From assembly GCA_963971285.1 (NCBI GenBank), contig OZ020259.1, forward strand, positions 7,626,001-7,690,000: a stretch of 64,000 nucleotides of DNA. The letters run 5' to 3'. Shown here one piece after another: positions 44,731-56,925 of the stretch. The DNA comes from Astropecten irregularis. Taxonomy: Eukaryota; Echinodermata; Asteroidea; Paxillosida; Astropectinidae. The notes beneath the pieces are model-generated. The model worked only from the letters and a program-made list of their open reading frames with translations, did not search any database and was not told where the DNA came from. Position 1 is the first letter of the stretch; the number at the start of each line of letters is the position of its first letter. Made by a program: the position numbers and the translations under genes.

Positions 44731-45911
44731 CTTAATGAAGTGAAACGGTGACCTTTTGTTGAGTTATTTTGAGCTGGTGCAGAGTGTGTATTTTGAGGAT
44801 TGTACACATGGAAATTGCTGTTCAGATACTGTTTCTAGTGAATGACCTTGACACAAGCTAATGCGTAGTAGTTATTATTCATCACTTATGCCCAAGTATT
44901 GGCATTATGTAAGGCCTACACCTAAGAAGCAAGTTCAAAATATGATAGATTGTTTAGGATTCCCTGTTTTTGGCACAAATCTCATTCATGTACTATGTTT
45001 CATTGCATAATGACAGTTTTCGGTGCTATTACAAGAGGTCAATGACCTTTGACCTAAAAATTGGAAGGTCGGGGTTTCATCGTAGAGTTCGAATTTTATT
45101 TTGGGTCTCCTTCCGGTGTGATTCTCTGCATTTTGACACCAATATCACCCTTTTACTTTATTTTATTGCCTAGTAACAGGTGTTAGTGCTATTAGAAAAG
45201 GTCAATGACCTTTGACCCCTAGAAAAAGTACTTTCCCCACCCCCAATCCCACCTAACTTTTTGGGGGTAAATGTTGACACCCATACCTACTCAAATCAGT
45301 AGAAAAACCTTTTCATATTTTTTTTCACAGATTGGCTATAAAAGTGGCTAATTTCGGGTTACTACCTAACAAAAATGCGCCTAGCCTGAAACCGACAATT
45401 TAGCTTCAATATTTTGCGTCGGTTTATTCATAATTATGTCTTTATGCCGTACCATACCAAGTGAGGACGAACAACAAACATTATTATTAAAGATGGTGAC
45501 GAATGTGTACGCTCGACTTGACTTTCTCTTTTTTATTAAAACTGGCCACACAATTACTGTGGTCTTGGAAATGAGACAAAGCCGCCAGTTAAACGAACGA
45601 AACCCAATATCATTGATGGTTTCACTGCTCAGGCAGTATCTTGAAACTACGTGTCTATACCGCGGCTCTTACGAGAACAAAGGCTATTTATTCCCCAAAA
45701 GAACACGCATTATACTTTTGTTAGAAAGGTTTGTCCTGTTTGATTATTAGTCAGCTTCGAGAAGGCCACTGGAAAGGCGATGAATTGTATTATGGTGGAT
45801 CGCGAGTGCACAGTTTTATATTACAAGTGTAATATTAAAAAAGCTTCAAATATTAAGGACGTGTGAACCCATTGCCGTGTATGTCACTGTTGTCGGTCTA
45901 ATCAAGCGTGT

Positions 45912-46063
45912 ATTGGAAATGGAAGACTTTGGTGAACCGGTCTTCAAGTCAACAGTGCACGCGCACGCAATTGTGATCATGCGCGCCTTGTTTTGCGCCT
46001 GCGCTGTTGTGCGTGCGCGTGCGCCGTTGATTTGAAGACCGGTTCTCCAAAGTTTCCCATTGG
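45912..46063. mobile_element. Hairpin MITE, about 150 bp, alternating purine-pyrimidine arms
   Basis: The arm attggaaa.gactttggtgaaccggtcttcaagtcaac.gtgcacgcgcacgca pairs with its reverse complement at 46005-46063. The arms contain GC-rich alternating gcgcacgcgcac tracts. No ORF. Confidence 0.85.
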
Positions 46064-46369
46064 AGGATGATGCTGCAAATCTAAAAAAAAAAATGGCAAT
46101 CGCTTCTGACCAGTAAAACATATTGAGCAGTCATGCAACCGCATGATAAGTAGTCATTCAACAGCGACAGTCAACCGGTGTAGGATTGTTGACGTAGTTT
46201 GGAATCAAAGAGATACGATAATTTATTCATGAGACTGCTATAAGCGACATCAGGCCTGAGAATAACACATGCCCTTGAAGTTATTGCAGAGGATTTGCAA
46301 AGTTCTGAGAGACTGGAACATTGACACTAACTCGTGACAGACGAATTTTGCAAAGAACTCTTTAATAAA

Positions 46370-46376
46370 TATAAAT
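46370..46376 (+). promoter_or_regulatory. TATA-like box of the lectin at 46441
   Basis: TATAAAT lies 65 bp before the ATG, a workable position for a short 5' leader starting near 46400. Inferred from sequence only. Confidence 0.4.
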
Positions 46377-46440
46377 TCGGGCAAAATAACCTGTTGCTAC
46401 GACTTTTGCTACGACAGCGTGTCTACTTGCTGAGTGAAGT

Positions 46441-46932
46441 ATGTTTTCTTCAGTACTGACAGTAGCTGTGGCTTTAACTATTTGCTGTGTCACTCAAGTT
46501 TGGGCCAGATGTTTGGACCATGGTCCACCCTGCCCTCCGGAGTGGCATCACTGGGGAACTTCTTGTTATTTGCTCACTCAATCATGGTTTACCTGGTCGA
46601 GTGCTTGATCCGAATGCGCCAAGTTAGGTAGCATTCTGGCCGTGCCAAGCTCCCTGGAAGAGAATGATTTCATCGCGCAAGATTTGATTCCGGACGGGAA
46701 GAGAGCTTGGATCGACTGCAACGATCAGGAGACCAAGGGAACCTGGGTGTGCAAGGAGGGAGGAGAGGAGGTCAGCTATAGAAATTGGGCATACTGGCAA
46801 CCAGATGACTATAATAATGGGCAAGATTGTTGTGCCATTCTTCAGGAAACTCGTCAGTGGGATGACGATCAGTGCGGAGTGTCGTATCGTGCAGTGTGCA
46901 AGCAGCCTACTTACTCTCACCGAGACCTCTAA
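46441..46932 (+). pseudogene. C-type lectin with one in-frame stop (163 codons)
   Basis: The frame runs from ATG 46441 (MFSSVLTVAVALTICCVTQ, signal peptide) to a stop at 46930-46932. It passes CPPEWHHWGTSCYLLTQS, ILAVPSSLEENDFI, AWIDCNDQETKGTWVCKE, YRNWAYWQPDDYN and YRAVCKQPTYSHRDL. Codon 56 (46606-46608) is TGA where the paralogues have an arginine codon. Everything else is intact, including a QPD motif. The calcium site WND is WDD. One base change separates it from a full gene, so it may be a recent null allele, a pseudogene or a sequencing error. Confidence 0.9.
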
Positions 46933-47793
46933 TTCGGAACACACTTCAGAATCGGTTTTGGATATGGCTGCTTTCCCATGCACCGCCCTCACATAATCAT
47001 GTACATCTCAATTTCTCTATCAACAATCCCAGTGTTTCTTCAGATAGTGAATGACATGAATGACGTTGTGCACGCTGGAGACACAGTGACATGGGTGTAC
47101 TATAACTACTAGCTACTATATTGCGAACACACGATCAAAGCAAACTGTTCGGAACGTCGAGTGTTCACCAATGGTTCTTCACAAAACCACACAAAAAGAG
47201 TTTTATCTGTACATGGTGCAACCGCAAGTCCTACCTTATTGAGTGGTTTATATTTGATGCCGTCATGCCGTCTGATGCTGAATGCCCAAACAAATTGCGC
47301 CTTGCGTCATCAGTGCCCATAGCCGGAAACCAAAATTGTTTGTCTCCATGCCGAACCTTGGGTACCAAGTGAGGCCAAACAACAAATTATAATTATTACA
47401 AATGATGTCGAATTTGTACGCTCGCCTCGACTTTTTTAATTAAAACTGGCAACACAATTACTGAGGTCTTGGAAAGGAGACAAAGCCGTTAGTTCAGTGC
47501 CAATAGCCGGAAACCAACAATTTAGCGTGAACATTTGGACTCCATTCCGTACCATTGTGAGGCTGAACACAACTATTAGTATTAAAGGAATGTTGCCTTT
47601 TGTCAAAGAAACGGCCACGAATATCAAGGAAGATACAGTAACAGCCATCTGTGAAATTTTAAGAACCATACGGTGCCCACTTTTTAAGAGAAAAAAATAA
47701 AAATTTCTAACAGGGTTTCTTCTTTTTGGTCACGGTTATTTTTGGAATCTAAGAAAGAACAAAATTGTTCTTGATTATTGCTTTCATAGGAGA

Positions 47794-47931
47794 GACGAGC
47801 AGCCCAATGACGGTAGTTGAGAAGATTGTGGTGTCACTTGCGAAGATACTTGTCAGTGGCATTACAATGATTGCGAAAATTATTATCTTGCAGTGTACAA
47901 ACAGACTACTTACTCTCATCGGAACCAGTAA
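47794..47931 (+). pseudogene. C-type lectin, C-terminal relic
   Basis: The frame reads DEQPNDGS, a TGA stop, EDCGVTCEDTCQWHYNDCEN and AVYKQTTYSHRNQ. It matches the last third of the lectins here, but the final conserved cysteine is tyrosine and the 5' two thirds are missing. Old pseudogene fragment. Confidence 0.8.
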
Positions 47932-47989
47932 TTCGGAAGTCAGAATCGGTGTTGGCTCTGTCTGCCTTTCCCCATGAACCGATAATTTT

Positions 47990-49400
47990 GTTGATAATTT
48001 CAGCCCAGACCCGCAATGCACCGGTATATTACAGACTAGAAAGGCCAAGTAAAACATCTCACATGTTGATTTAAATAATTTCAAATTGTATGTTCTGTGC
48101 TTAGATTATTTGAAAAAAAAAAATATGCATACACAGAACATTTATAAAAACAATTATAAAAAAGTAAAAAAAAATACATATAATCAAATTAGAAATTTAA
48201 GATTTTTTTAAATAAAATAGAAATAGCACAGATCGTTTACACTTTGGCACCATGGTTAATATCAAAGTGCATCGGTAGACAGAAAACAAGTACTTTAAGA
48301 TTAGTTGTCAGTATTACTATATAATTTGCATTGTGACTTTAAACTTTTTTATAATTATAGCAAATTGTTTCTTGATCACATAAAGTGTGAGTGCTGTTCA
48401 GCTTGTTCTGTGACCCTTAAGAGTCACGTATATCAAGATCACTGAGCATCACAATGGCTTAAAAGTAAATGTTGTTTGGTTTAATTGTATCCGTGCTGTT
48501 TTCATGGTAACTGACATTTAAATTTGTAGGTATCCTGTTTTGCATGACAGGTTTGTAATTTACAACATGGTTCAATTCCATAGAGCTGCCTAACGGTAAG
48601 CGATTCTCCCCTGCTTAATACTGCATCAGGAACGTTGGCTCAAACATACACGTTTTTCGAAGGTTTCCTTACACTCGCCTGGTAAATGGCGTTGAAAAGG
48701 CAGAGATATTTAAAAACAATCGGTGTAGAAGAATTAAGTATAATTGTGTGCTGAATATTAATCAGCCACATGAAAATTAATGTTAAAATCGATAAAGCGC
48801 ACAATAATTATTATGCATAGGCAGCTCTATGCAATTTGTCCCTCAGTTATTTCGGGAAGAGATTTGAAAACACACGATCAAAACATAATTCTTGAACGAT
48901 AGAATTTAGTAAGGAACTTACCCCCAAAAAAATAATAACTGTCTCAATTATTTCAGTCTTGAATAGGTTTTAGCGAATTGTTTATAATGTCAATGATCGA
49001 TTGTCTAATCGAAAAAGTATATATAATCATAAATAAAAGTGACAGTGTATTAGTTCCAAAAATAATTTACAAGTATCAAGCATTGTTATTTCGGAAATGT
49101 GATTTTTTTTTATCACCGATCCACTGTGACGTTTTTAACTTAAAAGTCATAAGCTTCACAGTGGATCGATCTGTTGAAAATAGCAGCAACGCTTCTAGCT
49201 GGTAAATAAGCGCCTTGCGAACCTTCGAAGACCCCAAAACGCAGTTGGAAAGTTTACTTCTTTAAAGATGGCGTCCCATGAGTTGAGATAATCTCACAAC
49301 TGACTGATGAACTTGGTGAATCGTGGAGAACCAGCCATCAACCATTTCCAGATACAATCACAATCACAAAATTGCATCTTTCTTCAAAACCCTAACTGGT
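47990..49400. repeat. Lectin-locus downstream flank, copy C
   Basis: Collinear with 9990-11440, including the catagagctgc..aa.ggtaagcga, aacaatcggtgtaga and agcttcacagtggatcg blocks and the caaccatttccagatacaatcac end. Many small indels. No supported ORF. Confidence 0.85.
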
Positions 49401-50050
49401 GAGAACTATTATTGCTTGCGGTAACTAGGATACTTTACTTAGGCCTACCAATTACAAAGCTAGTAGGCCTAATACAAATATTGATGAATTTTAAGTTTTT
49501 TCCCTAAACCATCCTTATATTTCTAGTGGAAAATATAACAACGATCTCGATATACATGTATATTCGTTGAGTGACAGACGTAGCCGTATAGTAGCCGTAA
49601 CGGAGGGAACGGGAACCAGTCTATCGATGGGTGGTTAGATAATAAATAAGATTAAACTTCAAATGTTCATCAACATTACTCATGAGCGAAGTTTTTGGAT
49701 TGCTGATACAGAAAGATTCTGCTAATACAATACAATCATCAAGCCAAAATAACTCAGAGGAACTCGAATAAAGTCCCACGCTGTCACAATTTGCCATTTA
49801 CCAATGGTACACGATGGTTTGCAAACCCTGACATGATCCCATGAAGTTCCCATGCTTCGTGCAGACATGTACAGTTAAACTTAACCGCACATTGAAACAA
49901 ATGTTAGCAGTTATTTTTTTAACACCAATAGACGTTTAAAATTTTGTTTATTAGCATTTTACAGACACATGACCAACTAACGCTTATTTCCGTCTTGTGG
50001 GCCTCGGAAAAGGAAAACTCAAAATAATTTCCCTAGCCTAGCCTTAAGCA
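49401..50050. other. No gene seen
   Basis: AT-rich unique sequence with only very short frames. Confidence 0.4.
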
Positions 50051-50051
50051 T

Positions 50052-50200
50052 GGGCCCGATTTCAAAAAGCTCTGCGACGCGTCGCAACTCGATTTGCGAC
50101 GCGTCCTAGCTGCGACGCGTCACATCTATGCGGTGAGTCCATAGAGAAAGGATGTGTCTTAACTCTGTGACGCGTCGTAAGTTTTATGAAAACGGCCCCT
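50052..50200. mobile_element. MITE with GGGCCCGATTTCA ends and gacgcgtc palindromes
   Basis: The left end gggcccgatttcaaaaagctctgcgacgcgtc is mirrored by the right end (gacgcgtcgtaagttttatgaaaacggcccct). Four copies of the perfect palindrome GACGCGTC lie inside. Confidence 0.75.
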
Positions 50201-50569
50201 GGTTTCGTGAAAGTCTAAACTGCGATGTCTGACTGGTCCACTGATTGTGATGACGGTGGCATCTGTGAGTCTCAGTGACGTCAGCGAGTTCCCGCTAGTG
50301 ATGAAACAACATTTTTTCGCCGAATCCTCGATTGTAGGCATGTAGAGGGCGCCATACACACTTCTCAAACCGTGCGAACGTCCGTTTAGAGCCAGGCTTA
50401 GTAGTATTATACTTCCAAATCCCCTCTGTATTTTCGTCTCCGATTAACAAAATGAACCTTGCCGGTTATGTTGATAACGCTGGACTCCCCATTCTCGATA
50501 CCTTAGTCTAATCTAGCGGCAGTGTTTGTATCATTTGATTATATTGCCCAATTATAATGATACCTATTT

Positions 50570-50720
50570 GGATCGGTTTGCGGAAACACCATGTAATAAT
50601 CGTTCGTACTTTCGCACTTCTATATCGTTCGCACTTCTCGCAATTAGGTCTCAACTTTTCGACTAGTCTGCTCTTTTCCTCATCAGGAGACCATTACATG
50701 GTGTTTCCGCAAACCGATCC
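50570..50720. mobile_element. 151-bp MITE with perfect 28-bp inverted ends
   Basis: The left end (50570-50597, ggatcggtttgcggaaacac and eight more) is the exact reverse complement of the right end (50693-50720). The interior has two copies of tcg(t/c)tcgcacttct. The perfect ends suggest recent mobility or gene conversion. Confidence 0.9.
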
Positions 50721-52189
50721 ACATACCAATTGTCACCATGCAAAGCCTCAAATCTTTCTTATAATGATACTCTCTTATTGATAAACATCAGACAGATGCA
50801 CACTGTATAAAAGCAGGTATCCGTTCGCTGGCCTTATCACTTCTACTTCTACTTCCTCCACTTCCACCACAGCCAACCCCTCTACTCCCTCCTCCTTTGC
50901 ACCAGCCCTCCCCTACCTCCTCATCAAAAGGCTTATCCCCACCCCTCCTCCTGGAACGCTCACAATAGGGCTTGATATGCTCCTAGTATGCTGCTGTTAT
51001 CTCGACGCAAAATCTCGTACAATGCATAAATCTACGAGCCCAGAGATGAGCAGGTGCAATCATATTCTATACATAACAATTGCTGAACTGATTTGGGCAA
51101 AACTAGACCACAACTCAAATGTTGCAAAAACGATCATAACAAAATGATACTACATGGAGAGTAAGTAGATCTTACTCTTATTTCTCATGTTACGCAATGA
51201 ATTAAAAGTTGTATCCGCTTCCATTCGTGTACGATGCAGACATTTTAACGGCAGTGGATGTGGATCAATGTTGTGGATAAAGGGGACATTTTCCAGATTT
51301 CAAGATGTTTTCAAGGTGTTTTTTGGGCGTTCCTGCTGTCTACTGTGTTGATTTATATTTTGATTGATTGATTGAATAATTCATCTCAGGATGTTGATTG
51401 ATTGCCCGTAAAATGTCACAATCCCGTCTGAATCTGGTTGGATCTTACATTAGGAGCTCAGAATCAAATACAGTATTGGAATTCTCCAACGCGAATATTT
51501 TTTTTTTGTATTTCTAATGATGCATACTAAGTCTTGAGCGCGCGGCAAGGAACATAATATGAAAATCCATGATCAACATGTTCACACATGATCGACCAAC
51601 GAAAACCAGCTTACATGTACATATGTTTCATTAAATTTGTAACAGCATTCTAATACCATTGCAAAATCATCGTTGCGTTGAGTTATCCTTAATTCTCCAC
51701 AACGATCGATTCATGTAGAAATTCAGACAGCACGGGACTTGATATACAATCTATATAAAGACACAACACAATGAGAACTGAAACTAATTATGATTGCCAC
51801 TAAGCACTGCATGTAAAAGCAATACAAGGACCACCTCTACACACAGCTTATACATGGCTGTAAAATGTGCACAGCGGCATAATCTGGTTGCAAATCATTC
51901 GAAGTGAAACGTGTGAAAATGATCTAAGCTTCCCGTGCATATATTGTATATACATAGTAATAACATCATTCATAATCATTCATAATATGCATAATTCCTA
52001 ATCATCTAGAGAACGGATCTGGTTCGAATTTTCATTTCAAAATGTATCAAAAAATCACTATACAAAGATTTCATTGACATCCCCATCCAAAACAAAATCA
52101 TGTATCTATTTGTTTAACCAATTGATGTGCCTGGTTACTATCACCTCAATTTGCATCCCTCACGCAAGAAATGATCAAAATGAGATATA
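50721..52189. other. No gene seen
   Basis: Includes a short pyrimidine-rich stretch (50840-50955) but no credible ORF, splice structure or repeat pair. Confidence 0.4.
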
Positions 52190-54970
52190 CTGTTTTTCAT
52201 AACCTTTTAAAGGGGAGCAGTTGGTCACTGCCAGTTTCCCACGAAATTGGAGGATGATCCCGTTTAAATAGTAAATATCACAGGACATACACCCAAGAAA
52301 GTCCCGGGAAGAAGTGTAACGATGTACGTGACCAATGTTCGATTCCTTCCCGTGTAACACGGCGTAGAAACTCTGCCCGTCCGCTCCGTATAGGAGACAC
52401 TGCGGCACGAAATCTTCTCCTCGGCAATCACAGGAGTCACCGTGAACACCCTGGTACCACTGCCGTCAATCTCCTCAATTTCCCCCGTGTCTGCTGATGT
52501 ACAGGTTGCCCTTCACACCCACCGCGATGAAGTACGGCGGCATGGCGGTGGGAATGGATCTTATCACGGTACAGTCTCGTCATCGGTGCTCCATGATGAC
52601 ATTCATCTTAACGTCGCCTATCACGACAGAGCTAGAGCTCGAGGCCATCACGCGTACTATGTTAACCGGGGCTTTAGCGTCATCGCACGGTGGTGTCGTG
52701 GGGAACTTGGACCACATTTCCTGGTCAGTATTATAGATGCTCACCCTGTCGCGTTATCTATGAGAACGATCATTCACTGACGCTACGTCGCATAGTGCTG
52801 AGAATAAAACAGCACAAATCATTCCAAATGTCCAGTCATCAAGTATTAGGATACAAATAAAAATGATAACCCGCAGTAAATATTCTCATAAATTTCAACA
52901 TTTCGCTCATTTGTTCAAATGTGAAAAGAGTAATAAGAAATATATCCATGAATACATTGTAATGTATCCTATTTCGCAACTAGCAATTTGAATGCAAAAT
53001 CTATATTGTGTTGCATTGCCTTGCATTTTCAAACACACCTCGATGGTTTCTTTATAAATGATGCATATAACTACCTCAGACGATTATTAGTAAAACATAG
53101 CGATAAACCATTTGAAATAAAGAACAAAATTAAATCCCAAGATAACTGGGATATGAAGCCCACGGCTAATGGAAGAGGAAGCGATTTTATCTAAACAAAC
53201 ACCCCTCTATATGCACAGAGGATTAACACTGAAAATGAAGAATAAATTAATATACGACTAAGCATTATCATGTATCTAGAGCAGCGACGCAAACTCCCTG
53301 AATTGCTTCATGTTTTTTGAGATTAGCTTAGTTTCTCAATGTTATGGGTGTTTGCTGGTTTCGCCCATGTGCTCTTACGACGGTGGATATAATCAATACA
53401 TCGAGTAGTAATTGGGGTTGGCTAGGAATAGTTATGATCTTTCTGATAGTTGTGACTTTATGGTGATGAGAGGTGATATGGTGGTGATATGGTGATGATT
53501 ATGATGGTGATATGGTGGCGATATGGATGTGAGATTGTGGTGATATGATGATGATATGGTGCTGATATGGTTGTGATAATAGTGGTGATATGGTGGTGAC
53601 AATATGGTGGCGATATGGTGGTGTTTTGATTATGGCAGTTATCTTGAACATTACAGTATACAAAGCGACGCATTATAACTATGCCTGCATCGATTTCACC
53701 TTAGAATACAACCCGTGGCTTGTATCGCGTATATGCTCCATCAGTTGCTATGGTTACTAGAGACGCGCATCTAGCATTCTTTATCTCCCCCTATGCGGTT
53801 CTCTCTATGCTGTATTTCCAATACTACACTGTGTGCAGCGGATGTGTGTGTTCAATGCATCCATTTATGGAGATATGATATAAAGGCTCTCTCTGCAACA
53901 GCTCCTGCTTGTTGTGCATAATGTCAGACCATTAGAACACCGATCTAGAAGGGTTCAGCATTGGACATCGAATCCAATATCAACGCGGGAACCACATAAA
54001 TCAGTACTAATGCATAGTAATGGTTTGCCCACCTGAACCTTTGAATTTTATTTCCATATGAACTGAAATGCACTGTGTATACAGTGATAACGTAGTACAT
54101 GTACTCAGTGGATATTCAGAATGATACAAACTGGGCGACAATTACTTTATACAGTATATTGTCTGGAAGGTAAATATATATAAATGGCGGTGTATGGCTG
54201 AAATGGTCATGACAATAACGTTGAAGGTGTAGTGGCAGGGATACGATGCTTATATAAATGCAATGCAGAAGTGTATGGTGGTGATATGATGGTGATATGG
54301 TGGTGATATGGTGGGGACATTGTGGTTATAAGCTGTGCCATAAAATAATATGTAAAAAGATTTTGCCCTCGGAATACAACCCATGGATTGCATTGCATCG
54401 CGTCCATGGTCAACCGGTTGTTATTGTTACTAGAGACGCGCATGTAGCTCCAGGTTTTCCTCAATGCCTCGATGTATTCTCAATTCTACACTGTATGCAG
54501 TGGATGTGTGTGTTGAATGCATCTATTAATGGCGACATGATATGAAGGCTCTCTCAGCACACCGTGGCAATTCTAATAGTTGTCCATATACCGAAGCAAT
54601 ATCAGATCACCTGTGGGACTGATCGTTATTGCGTGCATAAGGAGCAGCCATTAAGATCATGATTTTATGGAATTGCATGTCATGGAATAAACCCGTGAAC
54701 ATATCAAAAAATCTATTCCGAGTTACACAATAAAATAAAACAAAGTAAGACAGTAAGACCAAAGTAAAACACAAAAACAAACGAAACAAAAACAATATAC
54801 AAAAGAAGACAAAAACATATAGAATGGCGCGAAATCCTGTCTCCAGCATCTTCAATTTCACAAAAACAATCCTGGATCCGCCCCTGTGATGGTTTTAAAG
54901 TCTTCAAACATTTGCCTAAATATTAGTTCATGGAGTTGCATTCTAAATCTACAAATAGGCCAAGCCCTAC
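52190..54970. repeat. Segmental duplication block, copy C
   Basis: Collinear with 36790-39450 from the NHL-like exon through the GGTGATAT repeats to ggctctctcagcacaccgtggcaatt. It lacks the MITE of copy B. Confidence 0.88.
52240..52797 (-). pseudogene. NHL/TRIM-type beta-propeller exon, copy 3
   Basis: The acceptor-like ttattctcAG is kept just upstream (52798-52806 region). Recognisable pieces on the minus strand include IRSIPTAMPPYFIAVGVKGN, GDSCDCRGEDFVPQCLLYGA, DGQSFYAVLHGKESNIGHVH and YTSSRDFLGCM. Stops occur within the first 20 codons and the frame changes, so it is not functional. Confidence 0.58.
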
Positions 54971-55045
54971 ATTTTAGTATTACTTTATACATGTAGTAGA
55001 GTTTAATGGCTTGTAATTGCGCCCGTACCTATTAAGGTATTTTAA

Positions 55046-55398
55046 AGGTAATATCATACTTTGGTAAGACACCAAAAAAAAAAAAATGTTCACAGATTTA
55101 CGTATTACTTACAAGGTATGAAGATGGTGGTGGTAGAAACATAACGTTAAAGATTTTCCGCCTGAAATGGTGTATTTATCCAGAAATTAGTAAAACAACG
55201 ACCGGAAATCCTTTTGATCATTTAAAAGATCAAAAATAAAAGAGAAAAGAAATACTGTGGCCGTTTTTCACTGTTCTCTCAAAAAGTGGGCACCGTATGG
55301 GACTGAAGTGTTTACAGATTACTATTACTGTATCGTCCTTGTTATTTTTGTCCAAGAATCTGTTTTTCTATGACAAAAACCAAAGTATGATAATACCT
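55046..55398. mobile_element. 353-bp MITE flanked by TTAA (copy 1)
   Basis: The ends are aggtaatatcatactttgg and its near-perfect reverse complement, bordered by TTAA on both sides. It lies in the opposite orientation to 56570-56925. TTAA targets are used by piggyBac and Kolobok transposases. Confidence 0.9.
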
Positions 55399-56569
55399 TT
55401 AAATGCAAGTAATGAATTGCTGCTAACAAACTGCTTATCATTCTAAATAATGACCTTAAAATGTTAAGAAACATTCTTGGAGTTCAATACTAATCTTGAT
55501 GATTCAATACAAGCAGGATCTTTCTCCAAGGCTAACTGGCACGAGCCCAAGAACATGAAAGTAGACCCGAGTATGGTCAGGATTAAGGGAAAAGGTGGTG
55601 TTGCATTGGCAAGATCAAGGATGTTGGGCAAAGTCGGTTTCATCGGTTTATATGTTCGGTTTGTTGGTGGAAGAGAATATTTGCCGAAAATATATCCCAA
55701 TGAATCGTCTGCATTTGAATCAATTGAGCACATACTTGAATGAAACTTCCTATAAACGACAATTTTTCCAGAAACATTCACAATAATTTTTATTCCCAAT
55801 GAATCAATAAAAAGATACAATAATTGTAATGATAATTATATAAATCTTTCAAACACAAAATCGCTTTTGAATTGAATACATGTATTTCATTTAGAATCAA
55901 AGCATCCAGAAAACCAGCTTTCAAATATCAAGATGGATTATCAAACACATAATCATAATAACAGAACCACACGTGTTATTTATATGTGGTTAATTTTTAC
56001 ACATATGACTTGTTCTTTCAAACGTTACTTGATTCTACACATGTATATTGTTTAATTTCGCATGATTGTTTCCTATAAATGAACCTCAACAGTCACATTA
56101 ATACTTTCGTCATAAAAAGCCTATTTATTGGAACATAACAAAAAAGAAATCATAGCAGTTTCAGTCATCTGTGAAATGTTCATTCAAGACAGTGAAAAAC
56201 GTTCACGGTATTTTTTTTTCATCATGATTGCCAATCACTTCACAGTCAGCTAAGGGATAAAGCACTGTGATTGAGATCTTAATAGTGCGCCCTCTATCAC
56301 AGCGGATACCAACTGCTGGTTGGCCATATTAATTCATTAGTTCCAGCCTTCAGGCGACTTCTGCAAATTCTAATCAGTATGAAAGATCTTCATCCTTTTC
56401 TAATTAGTGGTAACACATTTTATTTTCGTGACTGTCTTTTATCAATAAGAATTGTTTTTTTCCAGATGCATCAGAAATTTATGACGCTACCTTTATTTGA
56501 ATTTAACGTGAATAAATAGAAATATCATAATGTTAATACCCATATCAAATCATTTATCTGCTTAATTAA
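55399..56569. other. No supported gene
   Basis: Frames at 55464-55820 on both strands overlap the dispersed gcaggatctttctc repeat and have no domain or splice support. The rest is AT-rich. Confidence 0.4.
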
Positions 56570-56925
56570 AGGTTGTATCATACTTTGGTTTTTGTCAAAG
56601 AAATACAGATTCGTGGGCAAAACAATCAAGACAGATACAGTGAAAGTCATCTGTGAAAATTACAGTCCCATACGTTGGCCACTTTTTGAGAAAACAGTGA
56701 AAAATGACAACAGTATTTCTTAAGTCTTTTCTCTTTTTTTTTTAATCTTTTAAAAGATCAAATATATTTCGGTCGTTGTTTTATTAATTTCTGGATAAAT
56801 ACATTATTTCAGGCGGAAATATTTTAACGGTAGGTTTCTACCAGCATCATCTTCATACCCTGAAATTTATATGTAAATCTGTGAACATTTCTGTTTTGGT
56901 CTCTTACCAAAGTATGATACAACCT
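56570..56925. mobile_element. 356-bp MITE flanked by TTAA (copy 2)
   Basis: The ends are aggttgtatcatactttggt and its reverse complement, and TTAA is duplicated at both borders. Related partial copies are at 20664-20820 and 47580-47700, and the LINE at 41878 landed in another. Confidence 0.92.

Larger units (their letters stand above)
45400..47600. repeat. Diverged repeats flanking the lectin at 46441
   Basis: Blocks at 45400-45600, 47320-47500 and 47490-47590 share ccgtaccat..caagtgaggacgaacaacaaa, tttgtacgctcg, aacacaattactg.ggtcttgga and gacaaagccg. They flank the lectin on both sides and look like an old duplicated spacer. The 104-aa frame at 45436 falls in it and is not supported as a gene. 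Confidence 0.6.

Noticed and set aside
45436..45750. 104-residue plus-strand ORF as a gene
   Set aside because: It lies in a duplicated spacer; the related copies at 47320-47590 do not keep the frame.
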